DNA from: Desulforapulum autotrophicum HRM2
GTDB taxonomy: Bacteria > Desulfobacterota > Desulfobacteria > Desulfobacterales > Desulfobacteraceae
Length of the DNA stretch: 64,000 nt
Direction of reading: 5' to 3'
Assembly (NCBI RefSeq): GCF_000020365.1
Contig: NC_012108.1
Coordinates: 1,364,001-1,428,000, forward strand
Part shown: in pieces, positions 16,553-25,922 of the stretch
How positions within the stretch are numbered: position 1 is the stretch's first letter
Layout of the letters: every line of letters begins with the position of its first letter
Position numbers and translations under genes: made by a program
The notes under the pieces: model-generated
Databases searched by the model: none
Seen by the model: only the letters and a program-made list of their open reading frames with translations
What the model was told of the DNA's origin: nothing

Positions 16553-16855
16553 ATGAACCAAGACCATGTGTTGAAAATCAACAGGATTGGAAGCAATGGG
16601 GTCGTTACAGACAATTTTCCGATTTATACCATGAGGGATGGGTTGCTCTTTCGAACAATTGCCCATCCCATGGGGTGGTCCGAGTGTCCCGATTATAAAT
16701 TTGGGTCGGATGGAAAATTTTATCGGACAAAGCACCATCTTCAAGGGATAAGTCTGATGCCCGAGTATGAGTTTGGGCCTGGCGGTATGCTTTACCGGAC
16801 GCAAACCCATGTGGAAGGGTCGGGTAGTGACCCTGAATTCGTGGTACTGGACTGA
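16553..16855 (+). CDS. B12-riboswitch-controlled protein of three 24-residue repeats
   Basis: The start is the ATG at 16553, with GGGAGG 7 bases upstream; an in-frame start at 16406 would put the coding region across the terminator and is rejected. The 100-residue product is unknown to me. After a 22-residue leader it consists of three tandem units, starting PIYTMRDGLLFRT, PDYKFGSDGKFYRT and PEYEFGPGGMLYRT, then PEFVV as the beginning of a fourth. The shared pattern is PxYxF..DG.LYRT..H..G, with one conserved His per unit. No signal peptide, membrane segment or Cys pair. Short beta-hairpin repeats of this kind often form a propeller or ladder. Riboswitch control implies expression when B12 is scarce, so a link to B12 or cobalt handling is likely but unproven. 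Confidence 0.8.
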   Translation: MNQDHVLKINRIGSNGVVTDNFPIYTMRDGLLFRTIAHPMGWSECPDYKFGSDGKFYRTKHHLQGISLMPEYEFGPGGMLYRTQTHVEGSGSDPEFVVLD

Positions 16856-16940
16856 TCCATTCCAGGATCTAAGGGGGTGAACCCGATTATTCCATGAAGG
16901 TGAGCCGGGGAAACCTGTCCATGGGGACAAAACGCCTGTA

Positions 16941-18407
16941 TCAGGGGGTGATGGGGCCGGGACGAACGGTCTCTGTTTCACAGCGATTTTTTCCGCTGGC
17001 CTTTGCCAGATAAAGTGCCTTGTCCGCTCGTTTGAGAAGTGTCTCCTTGGTGTCCTGGCCTGTATGTTCAGTGACACCCACGCTGATGGTGACGCAGATC
17101 TGATCGTCCCCATATCGGGCGGGTTGTGATGCCACAGCCGTTCGTATCTTTTCCGCTGTTTTCATGGCATCCCCAAGGTCGCATCCCTTGAGGAGGATGA
17201 GAAATTCCTCTCCGCCCCACCTGCAGAGAATATCGCTGTTACGTATGGTGCGGGCCGCTGTTCCAACGGTCGTTTGTATGATATAGTCGCCTGCCAGATG
17301 GCCGTAGGTATCGTTGACCCGTTTGAAGTGGTCAAGGTCAAACAGGATGATCGACAGGGGGGTCTGTTTTCGTTGAATCTCCTTGAGGGTCTGGTCAATG
17401 ATGATGTCAAAGGCTCTGCGGTTGTAGACTCCCGTGAGTTTGTCCGTTGACGCCATTTTTGTAAGGCGTTTTTGAAACGAGGCAATGGTGAGGTTGGTGA
17501 CAATGAGGATCAGGCCGATGATGCCAAAGGAAAAGACGAGGTTTAGCACAAGGGTGTTGCGGACCTTTGCAATGGCCTTATCTCCGCATTGCTCCACAAA
17601 GAGATACCAGCCAAATTCAGGGATGTACCGGTTGTTCACATAGATGTTTTTGTTGTCTTTTTTGTATTGAAATGACAAGGGGCTGCCCGCGTGAATTTCC
17701 TGGCGGTGTTCAGCAATTTCCTTGACCTCAAAGATGTTTTTAACAGGTTTTGAAAAATTTTGACCGTGGAGGGTGATGTTGCCCTCCTTGTCCGTAAAAA
17801 AAATGGTACGATTGTACCGTTCCTGGTAGGTGTTGACCATTTTTTTCACCGCATGGATGGCAAGGCCCACCCCTGTTGCGCCAATATAGTTCCCGTCATA
17901 GTCATATACCTTGTGGTTGATGAAAATGGTCATGGTGTCCTGGTTGGCCATGTCTGGATCCAGGTTGATCTCGTAGTCCGTGTCAAGGTCTTTGATGCGG
18001 AAATACCATTGGTCACGAAACTCCTGTCTTTCAACGGTTTTTAATATGCCCTTTGAGTAGTAGTATTGTTTGGTGTTGTCTGAGACAAAAAAGCTGGAAA
18101 AAGTGTTGTACTTGACTTTAATTTCTTCAAGGTAACGGGCAATTTTTTGGGGATTCCTTTCTCCCTGGATGACCCAGTCCCGAAGAAAGGTGTCTGCCGC
18201 CATGAGGGAGGCGATAAAAGTGGGTTTCAGCAGGTCCCTCTGGATCTCCGAGTAGACGTTGTCACCGGTCAGGGGAAGTTCTGTGTGGGTGATGTGGTGG
18301 TTCAGGGCAGCACTTGATACAAGATAGCTTGTAACGCTTGTGCCGATGAACCCCGTGAGCAGCAGTAGGCTTATGATGATGATGAGCCGATAATTTTTAC
18401 GTGGCAT
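16941..18407 (-). CDS. Membrane-bound diguanylate cyclase with Cache sensor
   Basis: An N-terminal helix (about 7-30), a roughly 260-residue periplasmic dCache-like domain (DQWYFRIKDLDTDYEINLDP, VYDYDGNYIGATGVGLAI), a second helix near 300-325, and a C-terminal GGDEF domain. The active site reads RWGGEEF, a competent variant, with FDLDHFKRVNDTYGH as the nucleotide-binding segment. RNSD lies five residues before it and matches the inhibitory RxxD site. It should make cyclic di-GMP from two GTP on sensing a small periplasmic ligand. The two PilZ proteins at 2087-3063 are possible receivers, though not adjacent. No EAL domain is present. It is divergently placed from the TRAP operon, which may mean a shared regulatory region. 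Confidence 0.92.
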   Translation of the reverse strand: MPRKNYRLIIIISLLLLTGFIGTSVTSYLVSSAALNHHITHTELPLTGDNVYSEIQRDLLKPTFIASLMAADTFLRDWVIQGERNPQKIARYLEEIKVKYNTFSSFFVSDNTKQYYYSKGILKTVERQEFRDQWYFRIKDLDTDYEINLDPDMANQDTMTIFINHKVYDYDGNYIGATGVGLAIHAVKKMVNTYQERYNRTIFFTDKEGNITLHGQNFSKPVKNIFEVKEIAEHRQEIHAGSPLSFQYKKDNKNIYVNNRYIPEFGWYLFVEQCGDKAIAKVRNTLVLNLVFSFGIIGLILIVTNLTIASFQKRLTKMASTDKLTGVYNRRAFDIIIDQTLKEIQRKQTPLSIILFDLDHFKRVNDTYGHLAGDYIIQTTVGTAARTIRNSDILCRWGGEEFLILLKGCDLGDAMKTAEKIRTAVASQPARYGDDQICVTISVGVTEHTGQDTKETLLKRADKALYLAKASGKNRCETETVRPGPITP

Positions 18408-18608
18408 TAAACTCCTTGAACAGTCTGCCTTGAATGATACATCTATTTTAGGGATGAAATTATTACAGACTTTTTTCTGGAATTCAATATAAAAAAATAG
18501 TGCTTTTGATCGAGGATGCTGATATCTATTTAGATATTAGGATGAAAGATCGGGTTGAACCCCGGGTCCCTGGAGTATTTAAATGGAAAAAATACAAGGA
18601 GCAGTACA

Positions 18609-19661
18609 ATGGCTCAAAAACATAGAATAACAAGGTTCTTTTTAGCGGTTCTATCGGCAATGGTAATTGTGTCTTTTTCTTCTGACCCCGTTTTTGCAGA
18701 CAAGAAAAAGATTAACATCCGTTTCAGCACCTGGCATGTGCCATCCGGGGCCGATGTTCAGAAACTCTGGATACCCATGCTTGAGGAGATGAAAAAGAGA
18801 AGCAACAACCGCATCACCTATACCATGTATTCGGGTGGTGCCCTTGGAAAGGGGCCCGACCATTTTGACATCGTCAAAACAGGGCTCTCGGATATGGGGT
18901 ATGCGACACTTAGCTGGACCCCGGGCCGTTTTCCTCTGACCGATGTGCTTTCTTCCCCCATTGTCTGTCCGGCAAAGTGGAAGGGGGTTGAGGCGGGCAT
19001 GGCCATGTACGACAGAATGCTCAGCCCCGAGTTTAAGGATGTCAAGGTGCTCCACATCAACAACTGCGTCATGGCCCATCTTTGGACAACCCGGGCTGTG
19101 ACCCGGCTTGAGGATCTGCAGGGCATGAAGATTAGAAGCCCGGGAGGCCTCCAGACTCGGGCCATCCAGGCCCTGGGGGCCACACCCGTATTCATGCCCC
19201 TGGGGGATGTGTATTTGTCCATGGAAACCGGGGTGATTGACGGGGTTGTCACCTGTCCTGCACTGGTCAAGGCGTTTAAGCTTAACGAGGTGGCAGGGTT
19301 TGGGGTGCCGACTTCCTTTGGCTGCGTTTCCGAAGGCTTGTTTGTCAACAAACGGTTTTGGGAAAGGGTGCCCGAGGATCTTAAACCCATCATCGAAAGT
19401 GTTGGAAGGGATGCCTATAAAATTGCAGGCATCTTTGACGAAGGGTGGTATGCGGCGACCATGGCTGAATTCAAAACCACCATGGAGATCGAGGAACTTT
19501 CCCCGGCCGAGCAGCAGCGATGGGATGACCGGTTCAGAAAGATGCTTGTGGCGTGGGCCGAAGAACTCGAGGCCAAGGGATTGCCCGGTAAAAAGGCTCT
19601 GACGGCCTTCAGGGAGGAACTTGGCCGGGTGGGTGTTGGATTTAATGCCTGCCCTTACTAA
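18609..19661 (+). CDS. TRAP transporter substrate-binding protein, DctP family
   Basis: The start at 18609 has AAGGAG 7 bases upstream; the longer frame from 18555 adds a leader without a ribosome site. A signal peptide (VLSAMVIVSFSSDPVFA) is followed by a DctP fold: INIRFSTWHVPSGADVQ, a central LEDLQGMKIRSPGG whose Arg normally binds the substrate carboxylate, and the ETGVIDGVVTCPALVK segment. It captures an organic acid in the periplasm and hands it to the DctQM membrane subunits encoded immediately downstream. The substrate is unknown. Its end overlaps the next gene by 17 bases. Confidence 0.92.
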   Translation: MAQKHRITRFFLAVLSAMVIVSFSSDPVFADKKKINIRFSTWHVPSGADVQKLWIPMLEEMKKRSNNRITYTMYSGGALGKGPDHFDIVKTGLSDMGYATLSWTPGRFPLTDVLSSPIVCPAKWKGVEAGMAMYDRMLSPEFKDVKVLHINNCVMAHLWTTRAVTRLEDLQGMKIRSPGGLQTRAIQALGATPVFMPLGDVYLSMETGVIDGVVTCPALVKAFKLNEVAGFGVPTSFGCVSEGLFVNKRFWERVPEDLKPIIESVGRDAYKIAGIFDEGWYAATMAEFKTTMEIEELSPAEQQRWDDRFRKMLVAWAEELEAKGLPGKKALTAFREELGRVGVGFNACPY

Positions 19662-20172
19662 ACACCTGCTGTTTGCAAGGTTTAAGCGACTGGTCCATGG
19701 GCTCACCCGGTGGTCCCTGGCCCTTGGCATGGGGTGGGTTCTGGTGATGATGATTCTTACCACGGCTGATGTTGCTGGTCGCTATTTCTTGTCAAAACCA
19801 GTACCGGGCGCCATGGAGTTGAGTTCGTTCATGCTGGCTGTTTTTGCCATGCTGGGAATGGCCCATACCCATCAACGGGGTGCCAATGTCCGGGTCACCA
19901 TGCTGATTCGAACCCTTCCTCCTTTTTTTGCCAACGTTCTTGTGATCATCTCCACAGTCCTTACCCTCCAGATAGTGGGAATGATGGCATGGTACGCAGT
20001 CAGAATGGGACTGGAAGAGTACCATGCAAACGCCACCACCGACGCCCTTTCCATTCCCCTGTACCCCCTTGAATTCCTCCTGGCCCTTGGTACCTTGTTG
20101 CTCGGGTTGGAGATCATTGTCAACCTTGGTGATGCTTTTTACCGGCTCTTCGCAGCTAAGAACCAGGGGTAA
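19645..20172 (+). CDS. TRAP transporter small permease, DctQ family
   Basis: A roughly 175-residue protein with four hydrophobic helices and the DctQ pattern DVAGRYFLSKPVPGAMELSS after the first helix. I prefer the ATG at 19645; a TTG at 19621 is also in frame. It overlaps the end of the dctP gene and lies 11 bases before dctM, so the three are one operon. It stabilises the DctM sodium-solute symporter and docks the binding protein. Substrate not readable. Confidence 0.88.
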   Translation: MPALTKHLLFARFKRLVHGLTRWSLALGMGWVLVMMILTTADVAGRYFLSKPVPGAMELSSFMLAVFAMLGMAHTHQRGANVRVTMLIRTLPPFFANVLVIISTVLTLQIVGMMAWYAVRMGLEEYHANATTDALSIPLYPLEFLLALGTLLLGLEIIVNLGDAFYRLFAAKNQG

Positions 20173-20183
20173 AGGACGCTATT

Positions 20184-21488
20184 ATGGATCCCCAGACCAT
20201 TGGATTTATCGGTATTGGCGTTCTGTTTTTGCTTTTGTTTATCGGTATGCCCATCGGCTTTTCCCTGGCCTTTGTGGGCTTTTGGGGAATTGCCTTTATC
20301 ACGGATATAAGCGTTGCCCTTCCCACCCTGGTTCGTTCGTTTAACGGCACCTTTACCACCTATTCGTTTACCGTGATTCCCCTGTTTGTGATCATGGGAG
20401 AGCTTGCCACTGTTTCAGGCTTAAGTCAGGGGATATACACCCTTGCCGACAAGTGGCTCAGGCGGCTGCCCGGCGGTCTTGCCATTGCAACCCTGGGTGG
20501 GTGTGCCGGGTTTGCCGCCATCTGTGGGTCATCCGTGGCAACGGCAGCAACCATTGGCAGGGTGGCCCTGCCCGAGATGCGAAAGTACGGCTATGACAAT
20601 TATCTTGCAACGGGAAGCGTTGCAGCCGGCGGTACCCTTGGTTTTTTGATCCCGCCTAGTATCGGGTTTGTGGTTTATGGCATTCTCACGGAACAGTCCA
20701 TTGGTAAACTTCTGGTTTCAGGTATTCTTCCCGGGGGGATTCTGGTTGCAGCCTTTGTCACCATCGTGGTTGTCTGGGTGATGATCCGGCCCGAAGCGGC
20801 GCCCAGGAATCTTGAACAGGCGGGCATGGGCGAGAAGCTTAAGGCACTCAGGGATGTGTGGGAGCTGATTTTGGTTTTTTTCCTTGTCATGGGAGGGATC
20901 TATTTCGGGCTGTTTACCCCCACTGAGGCCGGTGCTGTGGGGGCTTTTTTCCTTTTTGTGGTAACCCTTTTAAGGAAAAAATTGACCTGGCCTCTGCTTG
21001 TCGAGGCTTTGGCTGCAACGGTCCGGGTGTCGGTCATGATTTTCATGATCCTTGCCGGAGCCTATGTGTTTACTTATTTCATGGCTTTGACCATGATTCC
21101 CATGAACCTTTCCGTGTGGCTCAGTGCCATGGTGGTGTCACGATACCTTATCCTTGCTGTGATACTGGCAGGTTACCTTGTCCTTGGCTGTTTCCTGGAT
21201 GCTACTTCCATGATGGTGCTGACCCTTCCGGTGATTTTTCCCACAATTTTAAAGCTTGGGTTTGATCCGATCTGGTTTGGGGTGATTTCTGTTTTGATGA
21301 TGGAGGCAGGGCTTATCACTCCGCCCCTGGGTTTGAACATTTTTGTGATTGCAGGGGTGGCGGATGAATCCATGGAAACGGTTTTCAAGGGAGCATTCTT
21401 TTTCCTTCTCCCCATTTTCTTCGTGGTCGTTCTTGTGACCCTTTATCCGGGAATCGTTCTTTTTTTGCCACAAATAATGGGGCGATGA
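20184..21488 (+). CDS. TRAP transporter large permease, DctM family
   Basis: 434 residues with about twelve hydrophobic segments and DctM family motifs: LLFIGMPIGFSLAFVGFWG at the start, AAICGSSVATAATIGRVALP, the loop GTLGFLIPPSIGFVVYG, and the late MMEAGLITPPLGLNIFV. This is the ion-coupled transport channel of a tripartite ATP-independent periplasmic transporter that imports organic acids with sodium. AAAGGA precedes the ATG. The operon ends here. The next gene is convergent, its stop only 27 bases away. Confidence 0.92.
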   Translation: MDPQTIGFIGIGVLFLLLFIGMPIGFSLAFVGFWGIAFITDISVALPTLVRSFNGTFTTYSFTVIPLFVIMGELATVSGLSQGIYTLADKWLRRLPGGLAIATLGGCAGFAAICGSSVATAATIGRVALPEMRKYGYDNYLATGSVAAGGTLGFLIPPSIGFVVYGILTEQSIGKLLVSGILPGGILVAAFVTIVVVWVMIRPEAAPRNLEQAGMGEKLKALRDVWELILVFFLVMGGIYFGLFTPTEAGAVGAFFLFVVTLLRKKLTWPLLVEALAATVRVSVMIFMILAGAYVFTYFMALTMIPMNLSVWLSAMVVSRYLILAVILAGYLVLGCFLDATSMMVLTLPVIFPTILKLGFDPIWFGVISVLMMEAGLITPPLGLNIFVIAGVADESMETVFKGAFFFLLPIFFVVVLVTLYPGIVLFLPQIMGR

Positions 21489-21514
21489 ACCATTGGGACT
21501 GGATTCTTTTTTAC

Positions 21515-22579
21515 CTATAAATCGGCTTTTATGCCCATGCTTTTTGCCCGTTCCACCCATTGCTTTCGTGCTAAAATTCTCATGTCTTCGGCATTGTCTG
21601 TTTCATCCACGATTTCCATTCCCATAATCGTTTCAATTAAGTCTTCAAGCGTTACCAATCCATCTAAACTGCCATATTCATTTGCGACAATGGCGATATG
21701 CTGGCGATCTTTAAGAAAGTGCTCAAGCAGATTTGACAATGATACCGAGTGGGGGACTGCAAGGATATTACGCTTTAATGTTTCGAGCTTTTCATCGCCT
21801 ATATTCTGGGCCGCATAAGCCAAAACTTCACCCTTTAGGACGAATCCTGTGATGTCGTCGATATTCCTGTTGTAGAGTGGCAGGCGGGAGAACGGGGTTT
21901 GGCTTATTTGTTTTAAAGAATCACTTATTTTTATATTCTGGTCAATTGCTTCGATCACGGTGCGTGGCGTCATTATATCCACTACTTTTAGAGATTCGAA
22001 CCTGAGCAGGTTTTGTATTATTTTCGATTCGTTGATATGAATCTGACCCGTTTTGACACCAACGGATGTCATGGCAATGAACTCGTCCCGGGTAAAGATA
22101 TGTCTGGCTTTCCCCCGGGAAATAAATTTTGTAATTTTTTCTGAGATCCATACAACCGGGTAGAGTAAAATAATCAAGGATTTTACAAAAAAAGCGATTG
22201 GGCCAGCCAGGACAGGCCAATATACGGCACCAATTGTTTTAGGAAGGATCTCAGAAAGGAAAAGAATTAAAAATGTCATTACACCGGAGAAGACTCCGAA
22301 CCAGGCGCTTCCAAAAACAACTGTGGCTTTGGCTCCAGCACCTATTGCACCGACTGTATGTGCAATGGTGTTCAGTGTCAAAATTGCCGCAAGGGATCGG
22401 TCAATACTATCCTGTTTCAACTCTTTTAGAAGTTTGGCAAATTTAGGTCGTTTTACCTTTATGCCTTCAACATATGAAGGTGGAATGCTCAACAGCACGG
22501 CTTCAGCAATGGAACAAAGAAATGAAAAAACCAGTGCCAGCAGTACAAAGACAATTAAAAGAAAAACATCCCTATCCAT
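21515..22579 (-). CDS. CNNM/CorC-like membrane protein (DUF21 plus CBS pair)
   Basis: An N-terminal DUF21 domain with three to four membrane helices (VFSFLCSIAEAVLLSIPPSY, SEILPKTIGAVYWP) is followed by two CBS domains (VVDIMTPRTVIEAIDQ, HIAIVANEYGSLDGLVTLEDLIETIMG). The final CorC_HlyC domain of longer family members is absent: at 354 residues the protein ends soon after the second CBS. Such proteins take part in magnesium or cobalt efflux; the older name hemolysin-like has no functional support. It stands alone on the minus strand, 4 bases before the amino-acid permease stop region. Confidence 0.87.
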   Translation of the reverse strand: MDRDVFLLIVFVLLALVFSFLCSIAEAVLLSIPPSYVEGIKVKRPKFAKLLKELKQDSIDRSLAAILTLNTIAHTVGAIGAGAKATVVFGSAWFGVFSGVMTFLILFLSEILPKTIGAVYWPVLAGPIAFFVKSLIILLYPVVWISEKITKFISRGKARHIFTRDEFIAMTSVGVKTGQIHINESKIIQNLLRFESLKVVDIMTPRTVIEAIDQNIKISDSLKQISQTPFSRLPLYNRNIDDITGFVLKGEVLAYAAQNIGDEKLETLKRNILAVPHSVSLSNLLEHFLKDRQHIAIVANEYGSLDGLVTLEDLIETIMGMEIVDETDNAEDMRILARKQWVERAKSMGIKADL

Positions 22580-22582
22580 TTA

Positions 22583-23284
22583 TCAATGAATTATCACATC
22601 CGGGCTCAGGTGGGCCGTGATTTTCCGTTCGATGCGTTTAAACACAAAAATCAGGCCGTAAACCAGGATGAGATAGATGACGGCTGCCGTGATAAAGAGT
22701 TCGTAAAAGGCAAAGGATCGTGCCGAAACAACCCTTGCAACTCCTGTGATGTCCATGAGGGTGATAATCGAAACAAGTGAGGATGCCTGGAGCAGAAAAA
22801 CCACCTCGTTGGTGTAGGCTGGCCATGCAATTCGCAGGGCTGCCGGCATGATGATTCTTCGATATAAGAGGATGCCTGACATACCGCAGGCCCGGGCCGC
22901 TTCGATTTCTCCAAACGGTACCCCTTCAATACCCCCACGGAAGATCTCCGAGCTGTAGGCTGCAGTGTTCAAGGTTAAAGAGAGGACTGCACAGAAATAC
23001 GCCTCCCTGAAGAACTGCCACAGCCCGATGTCCGATAAAAACGACTGGAACTGACCACTTCCATAGTAAATAAGAAACAGTTGCACCAGGAGGGGGGTAC
23101 CCCTGAAGTAAAAGTTGAAACAAAAGGCAGGCATTCGGATTAACGGATTTTTGGAGACCCGCATGATTGAAAGGGGAATGGCCAGGACAAAACCGATAAT
23201 GACGGAAAGGGCCGTGATCTCAAGGGTGAGTATGGTGCCGTTCAAAAATCTGGGAAGGGTGTTGATGATAATGCTGGTTTCCAT
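22583..23284 (-). CDS. Polar amino-acid ABC transporter permease (HisM/ArtM type)
   Basis: The true start is the ATG at 23284: GGAGG lies 10 bases upstream and the longer open frame merely reads through the preceding permease in another frame. The 233-residue product has the His/Gln permease layout: ILTLEITALSVIIGFVLAIPLS, the GTPLLVQLFLIYYG loop, and the EAA motif EAARACGMSGILLYRRIIMP. It begins directly after the other permease and closes the artPIQM-ordered operon. Forms the membrane channel with its partner; imports a basic amino acid from the periplasm, probably arginine, lysine or histidine. Confidence 0.9.
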   Translation of the reverse strand: METSIIINTLPRFLNGTILTLEITALSVIIGFVLAIPLSIMRVSKNPLIRMPAFCFNFYFRGTPLLVQLFLIYYGSGQFQSFLSDIGLWQFFREAYFCAVLSLTLNTAAYSSEIFRGGIEGVPFGEIEAARACGMSGILLYRRIIMPAALRIAWPAYTNEVVFLLQASSLVSIITLMDITGVARVVSARSFAFYELFITAAVIYLILVYGLIFVFKRIERKITAHLSPDVIIH

Positions 23285-23286
23285 GG

Positions 23287-23979
23287 TTACACTTCCCTCC
23301 TGACGCCCCGGTTGGCTTTTCGTTCTGCCCATTGCTGGAAGAACAGGGAGAAGATGGTGATGGCAAGGTAGATCAGCGAGGCTGCAAAGTAACAGGTAAA
23401 GGGCTTGTGAAGATTCCTTGCAGCGATATCCGTGCTTCGCATGAGTTCCGGCAGCTGGATCACCGACACCAGGGCCGTTGCCTTGATCAGAACCATCCAC
23501 ACATTGCCAAGGCCCGGGATGGCAAACCGCCACATCTGGGGCAGAAGAATGCGCCGGAAGACCAGCAGAGGTCCCATGCCGCAGGCCTGGGCCGCCTCGA
23601 TCTGTCCTTTGGGCACGGCAAGGAAAGCCCCCCGGAACACCTCTGTGGCAAATGCACCATAGATGAATCCAATGGTGAGGATGCCCGCGACCATGGGCTT
23701 GATCTCAACATAGATCTCCTGGCCGAAAAATGCGGCCATGTCCTGAATCAGGGTCGGGGCACCGTAGTAGACCAGAAGAATCAGCACCAGTTCTGGGATG
23801 CCACGGATGACCGTGGTGTAGGTTTCTGCAATGATGCCAAGGGACTTGATGCTCGAGAGCTTGCAAAGGGCCGCACCCAGTCCGAGCAGGATTGTTATGA
23901 CCATGGCCCCTGCACCAACGGTGATGGTAAGTTTTGCCCCTTTGATCAGCAGGGGGCCATATCCATGAAGCGTAAACAC
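23287..23979 (-). CDS. Polar amino-acid ABC transporter permease (HisQ/ArtQ type)
   Basis: A GTG-started, 230-residue permease with about five helices: LTITVGAGAMVITILLGLG, the conserved IRGIPELVLILLVYYG, and the EAA loop IEAAQACGMGPLLVFRRI. It pairs with the following permease to form the heterodimeric membrane part of a basic-amino-acid importer. Position is between the binding-protein gene (70 bases upstream) and the second permease (2 bases downstream). Confidence 0.9.
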   Translation of the reverse strand: MFTLHGYGPLLIKGAKLTITVGAGAMVITILLGLGAALCKLSSIKSLGIIAETYTTVIRGIPELVLILLVYYGAPTLIQDMAAFFGQEIYVEIKPMVAGILTIGFIYGAFATEVFRGAFLAVPKGQIEAAQACGMGPLLVFRRILLPQMWRFAIPGLGNVWMVLIKATALVSVIQLPELMRSTDIAARNLHKPFTCYFAASLIYLAITIFSLFFQQWAERKANRGVRREV

Positions 23980-24049
23980 GTGGCGGGTATCCTAAAGATT
24001 CTAAAACCGGAAAATCGGCTGGCCGATCTCCCGGTTACGGTTTTATGGT

Positions 24050-24829
24050 TTAGTCTCCGTATACGTCGAAATCAAAGTATTTCGCGTTGATTCGCTGGTA
24101 CTCACCGTTGGCGCGGATGGTGTCGATGGCCTTGTTCATGAGGTCAAGCAACTCCTTGTCCTCCTTTCGAATGGCAATTCCGATGCCTTCGCCAAACCAT
24201 TTCTTGTCTGTGAAGCCCGGGCCCACAAATTCAAAATCCTTGCCCTCTTTTTTGTTGAGGAATCCGTCGGAAAGGACCACCGTGTCGGCAATGACAAGGT
24301 CAACCCTGCCCGAGGCAAGGTCCATGTTGGCCTCGTCCTGGGTGGCATAGGATTTGATGTTCATGGTCTTGCCGAATTTGTCCCTGACAAAGTTTTCATG
24401 GATAGTTCCCCTCTGAACGCCCACGGTTTTTCCCTTGAGGCCCTCGGGGGTGATTTCAAAGTTACTGCCCTTTTTTGCGATGAATTTTGCAGGGGTGAGG
24501 TAGTATTTTTTGGTGAAGTTGACCTTTTGCAGGCGCTCTTGAGTGATGGACATGGAGGCAATGATGGTATCAAATTTTTTGGCAAGAAGGCCCGGGATCA
24601 TGCCGTCCCAGTCCTGCATGACAAATTCACATTCAACGCCAGCTGCAACGCACAGGGCCTTGGCAATGTCCACATCAAATCCCTGGAGTTTGCCGTCTTT
24701 GTCAATGAAGTTGAATGGAGGGTAGGCGCCCTCGGTTCCCATGCGGACCTTGGTGATATTGCCGGCAAATGCTGATCCTGCAACCATGGCAACCAGCAAT
24801 ACAATGGAAACGAATAACGTTTTTTTCAT
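24050..24829 (-). CDS. Periplasmic polar amino-acid-binding protein
   Basis: A signal peptide (SIVLLVAMVAGSAFA) precedes an SBP_bac_3 domain: VRMGTEGAYPPFNFIDKDG is the N-terminal lobe, GFDVDIAKALC the family signature, and MISITQ-like SMSITQERLQKVNFTK and LKGKTVGVQRGT the ligand-proximal segments. At 259 residues it is of standard length. GGAGA stands before the ATG. The gene lies between the ATPase and the permeases. The ligand is probably arginine, lysine, ornithine or histidine because the ATPase resembles HisP, but the pocket does not settle this. Confidence 0.92.
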   Translation of the reverse strand: MKKTLFVSIVLLVAMVAGSAFAGNITKVRMGTEGAYPPFNFIDKDGKLQGFDVDIAKALCVAAGVECEFVMQDWDGMIPGLLAKKFDTIIASMSITQERLQKVNFTKKYYLTPAKFIAKKGSNFEITPEGLKGKTVGVQRGTIHENFVRDKFGKTMNIKSYATQDEANMDLASGRVDLVIADTVVLSDGFLNKKEGKDFEFVGPGFTDKKWFGEGIGIAIRKEDKELLDLMNKAIDTIRANGEYQRINAKYFDFDVYGD

Positions 24830-24877
24830 TTTCTCTCCTCAATTTAGCGTTTAAAGATAATATTAAAGCGTCTTGTC

Positions 24878-25654
24878 CTACATCATATTTGAAAGAAACT
24901 GCCTGCACCGTTCTGAATCTGGAGATCCAAAGATATAGGCAGGAGCGCCCTGGGCTTCTATGACCCCCTGGTCAAGGAAGATCACTTTGGATGACACCTC
25001 CCTTGCAAACCCCATTTCATGGGTGGCCATGATCATGGTCCGACCTTCTTTGACAAGATCCTGCATCACCTTGAGTACTTCACCCACCAGCTCCGGGTCA
25101 AGGGCCGAGGTGGGTTCATCAAATAGAAGGACCTCGGGATCCATGGCAAGGGCCCTTGCAATGGCTGCCCGCTGCTGTTGCCCGCCGGAGAGCTGGGAGG
25201 GAAAATAGTGGGAACGTTCGGCAATGCCGACCTTTTCCAGTAGGGCCATGGCCGTTTCTTTTGTCTCTCTTTTCGGGCGCTTGAGAACATGAACCGGTGC
25301 TTCCATGATGTTTTCAAGGACCGTCATGTGGGACCAGAGGTTGAAATGCTGGAACACCATGGCCAGGCGGGTTCTGATCCGGTCAACCTGTTTTTGGTCT
25401 TCAGGCACCGTCTGATTTCTGCGGTTCTTTTTGAGCCGGATGTGCTCGCCGCCCACATATATTTCGCCGGCCGTTGGGATTTCCAGCAGGTTCATGCAAC
25501 GAAGAAAGGTGCTTTTACCCGAACCGCTTGATCCGATAAGGGAGATGACGTCCCCCTCATCTGCTGCAACCGAGATTCCCTTGAGTACTTTGAGTTCTCC
25601 AAAATCCTTATAAAGGGACTCCACCCTGATCGCTTCTTTTTCTTGTGTATTCAC
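24878..25654 (-). CDS. Polar amino-acid ABC transporter ATP-binding protein (HisP/ArtP type)
   Basis: A GTG start with a G-rich site just upstream gives 258 residues. Walker A GSSGSGKSTFLRC, Q-loop MVFQHFNLW, signature LSGGQQQRAAIARAL, Walker B VLLFDEPTSALDPEL and H-loop MATHEMGF are all intact. The long insertion with KKNRRNQTVPEDQKQ and the APVHVLKR segment are like HisP rather than GlnQ. First gene of the operon, followed by binding protein and two permeases, the same order as artPIQM of enterobacteria. It drives uptake of a basic amino acid. Confidence 0.93.
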   Translation of the reverse strand: MNTQEKEAIRVESLYKDFGELKVLKGISVAADEGDVISLIGSSGSGKSTFLRCMNLLEIPTAGEIYVGGEHIRLKKNRRNQTVPEDQKQVDRIRTRLAMVFQHFNLWSHMTVLENIMEAPVHVLKRPKRETKETAMALLEKVGIAERSHYFPSQLSGGQQQRAAIARALAMDPEVLLFDEPTSALDPELVGEVLKVMQDLVKEGRTMIMATHEMGFAREVSSKVIFLDQGVIEAQGAPAYIFGSPDSERCRQFLSNMM

Positions 25655-25922
25655 TCTCCACCCCTGTGTGCGTTGATAAACAGAGTTAACCCTACCAATT
25701 AATCAAAATTTGTACAAGGGCAATTTGTTCGACAAACGCTTTAGCCGCAAAGCTCTCTTTGGTACAATTCTCTTGAATAGTAAATCACTATTATGGTATT
25801 CGATTTTAAAGGATATTTGTTTGATGGATATCGGTGACGGTGCGTGGGCCACAAGTTCTGCACTGCCTGACCGTTGTTTTTTAGGAAGAAATTATAGATT
25901 CAGGAGTTTATTGAGGAGAGGA

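Noticed and set aside
18651-19763. 370-residue minus-strand frame
   Set aside because: A shadow of the dctP gene and the start of dctQ; His/Pro-rich nonsense composition, no ribosome site.
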